Assembly (NCBI RefSeq): GCF_905220365.1 | Contig: NC_061130.1 | Location: 14,143,501-14,207,500 of the forward strand | Source of the DNA: Vanessa cardui | Lineage: Eukaryota; Arthropoda; Insecta; Lepidoptera; Nymphalidae | Direction: 5' to 3' | Length of the DNA stretch: 64,000 nt | In this document: positions 33,254 through 45,200 of the stretch, piece after piece | Position numbering within the stretch: position 1 is the stretch's first letter | How the letters are laid out: each line of letters starts with the position of its first letter | Notes under the pieces: model-generated | What the model saw: only the letters and a program-made list of their open reading frames with translations | Database searches by the model: none | What the model was told of the DNA's origin: nothing | Made by a program: the position numbers and the translations under genes

Positions 33254-36200
33254 GTAAATATTATCTGTAATTTATTTTAATTATACTCAATTGCTTTTTA
33301 ACAGATTATCTTTTATTGAATTAACAACCAATATATCTGGTATGTATAGATGGCGGATTAAAAATGGTTGACCAATTTTTGGCATTGAAGTCACTTGATG
33401 GTAATCTGTCACGAACGCTCATAAAGGTTAGATGATCCAGTGGTTAGAACGCGGGCATCTTGACCGATGATTGCGAGTTCAAAACCAGGCAAGCACCACT
33501 ATATATATGTGCTTAGTTTGTGTTTATAATTCATCTCGTGCTCGGTGGTAAAGGAAAACATCGAGAAGAAACTTACATGTGTCTAATTTCATCGAAATTC
33601 TGCCACATGTGCATTCCACCAATCCGCATTGGAACAGCGTTTTGGAATAAGTTCCAAACCCTCTCCTTAATGGAAGAGGAGGCCTTATCCCAGCAGTGGG
33701 AAATTTACAGGCTGTTACTTTACTTATAATGTTTTCTGTACGATATGAATACAATACATAAATTCAAATTTGCTAGAACAAGATCAATATTAGTAGATCA
33801 TAGCACTATAACGGAATCGAACCCACTGCTTTTCATTTTGAACTACGTCTCCTAAACTTTTCCAAAAATTGAAATATGTCAGTCCATATGTAAATTGTAT
33901 TAAGCAAACATAAAAGATAAAATATAAATAGATTATCTTGACAGTTATTATCTGAATGAACTATGAAAATGTGCACGCTTTTTCCGACACCCTTGTTCAG
34001 GCTGTAACAAAAGAACAAATGGGAGCTTTTCACCTTTGACCTTGCCACTTGAGGGAGCATTTTATTTAAGCTGTTTTCCCTTATAAATGTCTTTGTATAA
34101 ACTACTTTGAAACAAAAGTAATGTTTTATTGTGATGTAATTTAAAGTAAGTTTTTGTTTTTAGTTTAAGATAATCAATGTTATCATCCTTTCTGGGTTTT
34201 TGACTCATTTTTAGTTCGATAAAGGTTGAATATCAAAGACATCTACAACGGATTTAAGATCTTTTCGAATCGAGTCTAAATTTGAATTTAATATTCGTTA
34301 CTTTCAAAATCTAAATTTGAAGATGACTACAATCTCTGAATATTTAATGGGTCGGGATTTAAGTTAAACAATATTATGATGTCAAATAAAATAAAAACGG
34401 TCGAATATATTTGTCTCACCTTTTTTAGCGCGTGTAAGTGAGATGGATATAAGTTATCACGGTTTAAATGCAAACGAGTAATGTCAAACTCATACTACCG
34501 AATACAAATACTTCATAAACGTTTTCGAGAAGTCGATACGTTATTAACGCATCAAGTATTGAAACTCATACTAGGGGTACTGGGTTCCTTTGTCGATTTT
34601 TTAGATAATTATTATACATTAAGAGACCATTTTAAAGTCTACCATACGTAAGCAAAACTAATCTTGACTTTATTTTATCAACAGGACCTTATGACATAAA
34701 TGCAAGTCTTGGAAACGTATTATGCGCTTTCTAAAATTGCATTCATTCACTTCCTATCCAACTTAAAATGGTTACAACCGATTCACGGTGATTCGCTATT
34801 TTGATACGTGTAGCCTATACATTTTATAATTATTATAGTCAATGTGGTATATCCCATTATGACATTTCAAGCTCATGTTCCGTGGTGAGTTTCAAGTTTC
34901 TTCTCAAATAAGGTCTATGTACATATATTTAAATTCGTTTTTAATATAAATATAGTAACAGACTGTAAATCTTCCACTTCTGAGCTAAGGCCTTCTCACC
35001 CTTTGAGAGGAAGGTATATATTCCATCAGGTTGCTACTATGCTGATTGATGGAATCACATGTAGTAGAATTTACCTGAAATTAGACACTTGCATGTTTCT
35101 TCACGAGATGAATTATAAACACAAATTAAGCACATGAATCATTAGTACTTGCCTGGGTTTGAACCCGCAATCGTTGTTTATGATTAGATTTAATAATATT
35201 ATATTGGACAATATCACATACATTCTGATCCCAATGTGAGTAGCTAAAGCACTTGTGTTACGGAAAATCATTAATAACGCCGGTATCACAAACATCCAAA
35301 CCCAATACAACATAGAAAAGTAATTAATTTTCTATATCCACTCGGCTGGTAATTAATCGAATCGGAACACACTACTCGACCAAGGAGGTTGTCATATTAG
35401 ATTATATTTGTATTGAGATATTATTGATTACTCTTAATTTTACAGCGCATACCTCCCATGCGGATTGACGACCTGATATACGACCTACGAGACGGCACAA
35501 AGCTCCTGGCCCTACTCGAAGTATTGTCTGGCGAGAAATTGGTAAGTTGCATCAATTATTTAAGACTTTTTTCGTAGCAGTTCCAATATTTTAAATGTAT
35601 AGGAGAAGTTATATGTCAAGTCTATGTATGTAGTTGTTAACTTCTAGGCAGTAAATAACATACATCTATAATTGTATTTGACTGATATGACTTTGTGTTT
35701 TTAAATATTGAAAACGTAGCTACTGGATTTTTGCCGGTTCTTCTCGGTAAAATCTGCATTCCAAACCGGTGGTAGCTTCACATAAATAGTTGTTAAATGA
35801 CGATTCAAAATTGCTCGTAAAAGCCTTTGAATAAAGTATATTTTGGTTTGGATTTTGATATTTAAATGGTACTAAGACCAAAAATTTTGGTATTGGAAAT
35901 ATAAGTCCTATAACCAATAAATGGGTTATACATCTGATTGAAAATCCTTTGACATAATTTAGATGGTTTTATTTGAAGCGCAGTGCAGTTTTCTTTCGTT
36001 CGTTTGTTTTATCGCAGAACCTTAAGGATGCTTCTATATTGGCACGCAGCCATAAATATTTCGGTCTCATCTTCGTCAGCCACTTGACAGCGGATCGCGC
36101 GGTTCGATGAGTACTGGATGCTTGTATTGACTTCAAACATTTCTCGAGTAATGCTAGATAAGATTTACGATACAAGTACAGCGCGCTTTGAATTAAATTC

Positions 36201-39200
36201 GACGCGCACGTGAGAAATTTGAGAAATGCAGATGGATTTATTTCGTTTTTATCAATAAATAATTCCATTCTTTTACGTAATCAAATCTATACATATAATA
36301 AAATTGAAGTGTCTGTTTGTAATATCAAAATAGACCTTTTTACTCATTGCGTAGGTATGTATACACGTTACATATACCAAAATAAATTTTATTACGTATT
36401 TTGTCTGTCTGTCTGTTTGTCCCGGCTTGTCTCTGGATCGATTTTGACGGGACTTTTACAGGCAGATAACTGTTATAATAATAAGTAACTTAGGCTACAA
36501 TCATATTTTTTGTTGTTAAATTCAAACGCGTACAAGGTACGCGTACGCGTACGGGCATAGCTAGTATGACATATCTAAGTCTATAAAAATATCGTTTTTT
36601 TTACGTTACGTTGCAAATGTCACTAAATATATAAACATGAAATTTGCACAATTGTAAGCAAAAACCTTGGTTTTAGCTTAACGCCAAATTGCCAATCAAA
36701 TAATATATAGGTAATTCGATGCATAATACAGCCATAACACGTGGCCGAGTCTATATATTATATATTAAAATATATGAATTTATTGTACATTAAAATAAAT
36801 AAATGCAAATTTTATTCAAATGAGAATCCAGTGTTTGACAATAAATACAATAAATATCTGCTAATGTTGATATGGATCTTTTATGGGATAACGATCTTTT
36901 GAATTAGTAAAGAACAATTATGGATTTACTAAAATAAAATAAAGAAAACTTTGATGCTTGACAACGAAGATATAAATTTAGAAAATAATGTCCTTATAGC
37001 CTTAATATATGCTCGACAAAAATAACATTATACCCAAGACTTACTACATACATAGTATAAAACTAAGTCGCGTTCTCTGTCCCAATATCCCTATGTACGC
37101 TTAAATCTTTAAAACCGCACAACGTATTTTGATGCGGTTCTTTTTAATAGATGGAGAGATTCGAGAGGAAGGTTTCTGTATATAATGCATGGACAATATA
37201 CTAAAGAAACACTGATCATTTTAGAAGTTTGTAATGTGATGTCGTAAATAAACAAATTCTGTAGTATATTTACTATTAGATTAGTTTTTTTAATATTATG
37301 TCCTAAAATGAATGTTTTGTCAACAGCCAATGGAACGAGGTCGTGTTCTCCGACGTCCTCACTTCTTGTCCAACGCAAACACCGCTCTCCGCTTCCTTGC
37401 GGGGAAGCGAATTAAATTGGTCAACATAAACGCAGCTGACCTCGTCGATGGAAGACCAGCTGTCGTGCTGGGTCTCATTTGGACCATCATCCTCTACTTC
37501 CAGGTAATCATTGAGATCTACCCTAACAAAAACACTTATATGTAGACTAAGAACTCACCTCTCCCCATTTAATAATCTTGGACGAAAATTTGATGTATTG
37601 ATGTTGTGACTTCACTTTGCCAAATGTTTTAATATCATATAATTAATATGTCCAGCAAATGTATTATATGTATATGATGAGATCGAGAAGATTATAATGA
37701 TATTATTTCTGGAATTTTATTTACATAATTTGTAATCCAATATTATCTCATATAATTTGCTTAAGTTAATATCATATAAATAATATGACTAGAAAATCTA
37801 TTATTATACATATGTGATGAAATTGAGAAGATTATAATGATAATAATTTTGGAATTTTATTTACATAATTTGTAGTCCAATATTATCTCATATAATTTGC
37901 TAAAGTCATCATTGATCTCTGAAAGACTTAAATCTTAGATAAAGAAATTTCTAGTTTGTTACATAGATATTAAAAAAGCACTTTTCGACATTAAATTTTT
38001 AGTAGTAATTTTTTGACTTCACACTAAACATATTTAGATAGGTATAGTACATATAGATTAGATTAAAGGTTTAATGACACGGTTGTATGCACTAATCAAT
38101 AGCCAGTTTTAATGAGGATAAATCTTAATAATTAACGGATTAATGAACGGTTTAGTTGATGTTTAGTGGACCGTGTCGTGCAGAGATGTTTTAACACGAA
38201 TGGAAGCTTATTAATATTTAAAACAGAAAATTATGTTCATAATGCTAATCTTAATATTAAGTGTTACTGCGGTTTCCAACACGGTCCTCCCTTTCTAATA
38301 GTATTGATATGATATTCGAAAAAAAAGACGGAATTTGTTTAACTAATCAACCTATAAATCAAACTGTTGGGAATATTTAAAGTCACTTATTAAATGTGAA
38401 AGTTCACCAAACGCTATAGTAATCATGCAAAGCGGTTCATTAGGCTCCTGATAATATTTCAATAGCAAAACGCTTTGAGCAAATGATTTTGGTCCATTAC
38501 AGATATTTTCACTTAATTATTCGTCACTGTTATGGCAAATGACGCTACGGAGAATATATTCTTCTAAGCGTTTTTCAACTGGATATATGTTGATTGTTGA
38601 TCCTAATGTTAGTTGATCTCCTCTCATTATGCTTTTTATGTCTCAATCCATTTGCCTGCCTCAAATAATCCGTATTCCCTCCGTTATCGATGTATTCTCA
38701 TTTTAATTGGCTTGAATATATTTTGTTTGCGCAAGCTTCGCTCAATGTATTGGACCCACAGGAAAGAGGACCAAAGGTGGGTGAAACGCGAGCTTCTAGT
38801 ATGACCTTTTAATTTTTTGTGTTTTTAATTGAAGGAAACTAAATGCTTGTAAATGTCTGACAGATGGGCATTTTTGTATCCGTTTATCTAAAAAGTTCTC
38901 GGAGACAATTAATAATTAGATACACAGTATACAATAAGAAGATTATTGTTGTATTAGAACACGAAAATATTTGCCAAAGATTGTGGCTTCAAATCTGACT
39001 GATTTGAGCCTATCAGAACATCCTTTGGATGACAAATTCACGTGTCCAATGTACTGGGGCGTATTTCCCGACAGATTCATAAGGCATTATCTCCTTGAGC
39101 GGATATTTACAAGTTATGACATTACACCATTAATTCATTAAATAGTTTTTAACGTACAGTCAGGGTAAGAAAAACTTCGTCAGTTTTCAAATTCGTTCCT

Positions 39201-42200
39201 TAAAAATATCCAATAATTGCGACGCAATATGTCATTTTCGATCGGTAAAGCAGATTATATTGCTCATGATGAGCTCACGAAAATAGATCTTAATGTGACG
39301 AACCTTTTCTAATCCCGACTGTACATCGTTCCATGTACGAAGTTATATAGAAATTTATATACCTATTTTAATTCCTATCATTGTGTTTATGTATTATGTA
39401 TGCTTTATTTGTCTGAAATAACCAAAACCATAGCAGAACAATGTCGATGTCGATGTCGAATGCCATACTGAAAATGTCCTGATGTTTTCTCAGATTGAAG
39501 AAAACAGCCGAGCACTTGAATACCTCGGCGGGTCGCGCTGTGCGTCTGTCATGTCGCAGGAGTCTGGGGCAGCGACGCCCACGCACAGGGCGGAAGACAG
39601 GTGGAAACAGGGTGCAAAGAAAACACTATTGCAATGGGTTGCGAACGCTTTGCCAAAGTAAGTTAGAATATTCTTACAGTTACAGAATTCTTAAGTCATA
39701 AGACAATTTCATTTTTCTTTAAAGTATAATACCTAGATAGCATTTTTAGTAAATTACATATAATTTACTAAAAATGCTATCTATAAAATTTAGGGAAACA
39801 GACTTTAAAATTTGCCTTCAAGGCCAGTCACACACAAATAATGCTAGTTTCTTTTGGAGACTTTATTTTCATTCAATTGGCTTCTTACATAAGCTGACAA
39901 AGAAATTATAATATTTTATTATAATATTGGTAGCAAATAAGTATAAAATTTTGGGGAGTTTTTCCAATACCTCAAATAGGCTAGTAAACAAACCAGCCAA
40001 TTATCTTAAAGAAGAAATATATTCGATAAGTGGGCCATTATTTTCCTTCGTAATAATGTCTCCGTGTTTTCTTTACCTAGTACCAAAACTTTTAAAACCA
40101 GCTCTGAACAATAACAAAATCTCCTTATCTTTTGAAGTCAGCTAATACAACTTTTCTTGAACATGATCTAGCATAATAGTTCAACCTTACTTATCATATT
40201 ACCACTTGCCAATGCTAAATAATACAAGTTCCTCAGTAAGGTAATATCATGTATTATGTAAAAGATAAAAAGGGATCGCTGACCTCATAACACAAAGTTC
40301 CAATCTGGTTAGTGAGCCTTATACTGGAAAGTCCTGTTCAGGATCGTTTTGCATAAAGTTGTCAAGTTGATAAATACAAAAAGGTTCTATAAGATGTAAT
40401 TTTATATGTTCGCTTTATTAGTTTGTAAGGAACTAACTTTGTGAGATATATTGTTATGGGAAGATTAACTATTTATTTATTCATTATTTGAAAGAATTAT
40501 CTGGATGATTTTGCTTGTCTGTTCGTTGGGAAACGCTTGGGAATATCCAAAATAAACAACTGATATATTTGTATGTTGTAACTTAAGTGATAACATATAT
40601 TCATTACATTATTTTTGTACATTTTATTGATATTTTGTTAAGTTTTCTCTTAATAAATATACTTATAACGTCTTCAAGAAACACTTGAAGGAGCATCAAC
40701 AAAAAAAAAAAGGATGGTTATATGGAGACCGATTTAGACGTGTGTAAAGTATACATCTCAATTGCTAGCATCTCACAAATGAACTTCAGATCATCTTCAT
40801 ATTTCTTTATAAGTTTTAATAAATTGTAAAACGCAATCAAAAAATAATATTCAAGCTTCACATATCCCGAAACAGTAGGGGTTCAAAGAAATGCAAAATC
40901 AAAATATACTTTATTCAAGTAGGCTTTTACGAGCACTTTTGAATCGTCATTTTACAACAATTTTAAGTGAAGCTACCATTTGAATACCAGATGAATTTGA
41001 AAGTGCTTAATTAGATTATAGTTTGATTTGTATTTTCTTACTATCTATTTATTTTTTATATAACATTAAGAATTATTAGCGTTATTACATATCCTTTATA
41101 TAACGTATTTATCATTGATTTAAATAACGAATGTCTTACCCTAGGGACTCCAACATTCAAGTGACGGACTTTGGTCCATCCTGGCGTGATGGTATCGCGT
41201 TCCTCGCTATCATTGACGCTATCAAGGCCAACTTAATCAACCTTGCGGAGATGAAGAGGAAGACTAACAGGCAGCGTCTCGAGCACGCGTTCGACGTGGC
41301 CGAGACCGCGCTGGGTATCGCGAGACTGCTGGACGCAGAGGATGTGGATGTAGACAAACCGGATGAGAGGTCGATCATGACATATGTGGCGCAGTTCCTG
41401 CACAAATACCCCGAACCTAAGGTAAATATTTTTTGGTCCAATGGTCATACAGATCTAGTTAAGCGGTGTGTTTCTTTAGTAAGATTCCATTGGTATTTTT
41501 AATTCGACCAATGAAAAAAATTCAATTAAAGTTCCTATCATATATTACAGATAAAAATCGTGAACTTAGTATTTATTAATTTCTATACAGAATGTATCAA
41601 AATTCAAATGAGGTTTAAATAGACGTAATTACATATAGTACGACACAATTAGATGTACCATCGGAAAATGCAATGGAATGAAAATAAAACCGATTACTGC
41701 CAATTTACACAACCAATAGAAATAGCTCCCTAGCGCGCCATTCGACGCTATTCGTCGCTATAGATTCACGCGACAGAGAAAGCAAGTTCATGTTAATCGA
41801 CGCGTCAAGTTGACGAACTATAAACTATATTAGGTCATATGATATTACAAGTTACTACGTTTGTGCAAAGATCATATTCGCGTGAGAAATAAATATTGAT
41901 AATTTGGAATAGCGTACTCAATTCGGATGCGATCGGTTTTACGAATTTTGCTGATGCGACATCTAAGTTGTGTCGTACTATATAAATAAAATGGTGGAAA
42001 AAAGTGACAAATGAGTTACTTGTTGGTTCCTTTTGTGAGAACCCGAAAGAGAAAGAATTTTCCGAACCGATGGTAATTGCTAAATGGGAAGCTACAATTG
42101 TCATGTTAGATTCAACATTGTTACATTACGATTCAAAGGGCCATTTTAAGCCACCTTGAATATATAATATTTAGATTTTGATAAGCGACTTTTAGGTATG

Positions 42201-45200
42201 AATATTTATGATATTAATTTAAAAATTTTAAGCTCTGAAGCCAGTTAATAACAAAGCTTATTTTATGCATACAATATTGTTATTTCATACATAAAGATAT
42301 GGAAATATATTATCAATTTGGAATATAATTAATATTATCTTAATCATTGTTTATTTAAATGAGGATTTGTTTTATTCGTGACACGTTTTATTTTAATCGT
42401 ATCAGTCTGATAAATATAAACGTTACAAACATATAAATTGCATATTAATAATGTATCTTATATCATATATAAAAACTTGTATCTTAGAGATTTTATTATA
42501 AATAATATGATTAATATATAATGTGTCCTAATTGCATAGGGTGTATTTGACGACCTCCGTGGTCGAGTAGTGTGTACACCGTTGTGTGTGTGTGTGTGTG
42601 TTTTCATGGGTACGCCACTCCGCGGTCCCGGGTTCGATACCCGGCAGAGTCGATGTAGAAAAAGTCCATTAATTTAATCTAGTCTTGAGTCTGGGTGTTT
42701 GTGGTACCGTCGTTAGTTCTGTTTTTCCATAATATAAGTGCTTTAGCTACTTACATTGGGATTAGAGTAGGTGATGTTGTCCAATATTTATTTCTTAAAA
42801 AAAATAAATATTAGTACTAGTAAACAATGATTATATTTCTGTTTTCTATAGACAACAGGTCCAGATGCAGTCGCGGCGGTGCAAGAGGAATACGAGATGC
42901 TGAGAAGTTGGCTCACGGAGCGAGTGTCCGTCGTGCAGCGGCAGTACGACTCCAGGACACTCTCGCGACACTACGAGGACTATGTCCGCGCCGAAAACGA
43001 ACGCCTCGCCAGAGAGCCCATCTATCAAAAGTTAGAAAAACTCATGTACACACAGAGCTTAGTCGCCATCGCCCCCAATTCCTGGAGGGAGCTTGTGGCG
43101 TTATGGATCGAGTTGGAGAGGCTGCACCGAAAGTGGCTCTGGCTTCTAGACTCCGATCTCCCCGGAGACTTCCGCGTTGTCGGGGAGTGGCTAGCGAGAG
43201 CTGAATACTTGCTCTACTTTGACGAAATACCCACAACTTTAGATGACAGAACCGCAGCCATCATTAGCGAAAAGCTGGAAGAACATACCTCGTTCTTCGC
43301 TGACCTGCCAGAAATTATTGACAGATTCGAGGCAGCGCTAAGATCTCCTGATGCAGCGAGCATACCCGCTGAAAGACTCCAGGATATGAAAGATCGTCTG
43401 CAAGCAGTCGATCGCAGAGCTCCACAGAGAAAGGCCAGGTTAAAGTACTTGGAACACAAGTGCTGTATTGTAGCATTCACCGAGCTGACTAAGGCCAAGT
43501 TAGCTGCTTGGACGGGTAAATACGGTCGTATCGATCACGTTCGTGCCTTATTAGACGATTACGATAACTTTGTAACTAAAAATAAGATTTTCCAAGAATT
43601 TGATAGAGCATATATTGACATAAAGCAAGTGGCAGAAGAATATAAAAGAGTTTGCGAGGTAGATAGGACAGAGGCAAGAGAAATTGATGCCTTCTTAAGA
43701 GAAATATCGGAGAACTGGAGAAGAGTGGCATCCGATGTCAGATGCGCTCGAAGTGTCTTAGAGGAAGTTATTGCTCACTGGGAAAGGTGGACGACATTAT
43801 CAGACCAGTTTACGCAGTGGCTAGACCGGGCCCAGCATATGCTCAGGGTCTCGGAAGATGAAAGATTAGAATTCTTCCAAGATTTGACTGTTTGGAAGGA
43901 GAAACACCAACTATTAGGTGACGCAGCTGGCTTTTTAGCTGCAACGTGCTCGGAAGAGATCACAACGGAAATTAAGAGGAAATACGTTGAAATTACTGAA
44001 CGTTGGGAACGCGTTTGGGATGAAGCAGAACGGTAAGATATATATCTATATAACTTAATAGTATGTTAAATAACATACACATTTTAAAAGACAAATAATA
44101 ATGTTCAATACTAATGCTTCTATTTATTTGTTTCAGCTATGTCCGCGGTGGGGATGCCCTTCGTCATAGACGAGAGCTGGCTCAAGGAATGCAGAATCTG
44201 GACACTTGGTTGACGGGTGCCGATAATTTACTGTCTCGGCAACCACGCGCAACCACCGCTGACATACAAGCGTACATAGATCAGTTGCTGCAACTGAACT
44301 CTGAAATCGAGCAGCACGAAGAATTATTCAAATCTATTAGCAGGTCAGTGGAATAATGAGAGGTGTCTTTGCTTTGAAACTATTATTGTTATACTTAAAC
44401 TATCTGTGCCCGCGACTTTGTAAGCATTTGAATGTAACAAAAATATTATTGTACCCTATGTTACTTCTTATGCTATTAGCTATCTGCCAGTGAAAGTCCC
44501 GTCCAAATTGAGTCAGCCGTTCCAGAGATAAGCCGGAACAAACGGACACAAAAATTGTAAAAAATGTTTTTTTGGTATATGTACCATGTATACATTTATA
44601 TGCATTAAGTAAAAAAGGGCTATTTTAATATTACAAACAGACACTCCAATTTTATTATGACGACCTCCATGGTCGAGTGGTGTGTACACCGGTTTTCATG
44701 GGTACGCCACTCTGAGGTCCCGAGTTCGATTCCTGGCCGAGTCGATGTAGATTACCCTTAGTTTTCTATATTGTCTTGGGTCTAGGTGTTTGTGGTACCG
44801 TCGTTACTTCTGATGTCCATAACACAAGTGCTTCAGCTACTTACATTGGCATCAGAGTAATGTATGTGATGTTGTCTCATATTTATATTCACTTTTCAGG
44901 ACCTTCCAAAATGCGATCGCAGAATTGCCCCGCGATGAGGTGGAAGCGAATATGGCAAAGCTGAAGCAGCAGAAAGAAGCCCTGGTCCGCGTGCGAGCCA
45001 CCGTGCCCGTCAAGCTGCACCAGTACCGGCAGCTGCTGGTACAGCACGAGTCGCTCGAGAGCGGCCAGCGGGAGATCGGACAGTGGCTCGACCGCGCCGA
45101 GGAAACCCTTCGGACCACCACTGAAACCAGACGGTGAGACATTTTAGAACTGACAACGTTATTTGACGTTTATTTGACGGTTTATGTAAAAAAATATATT

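Larger units (their letters stand above)
39658..41144 (+). other. Msp300 intron 4
   Basis: GT-AG intron between the two halves of CH2. It contains the perfect hairpin at 39734 and a LINE 3' UTR fragment at 40895, otherwise nothing recognised. Confidence 0.8.

Noticed and set aside
35969..36268. 99-codon minus-strand open frame in Msp300 intron 2
   Set aside because: No domain recognised, lies antisense in an intron and ends against a Helitron. It may be unidentified repeat sequence.
39734..39783. miRNA precursor
   Set aside because: The stem is perfect but only 23 bp with a 4-base loop, shorter than a normal animal pre-miRNA, with no mismatches.
42581..42600. Independent GT microsatellite locus
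   Set aside because: It is an expansion inside the head of a SINE copy and is reported with that SINE.
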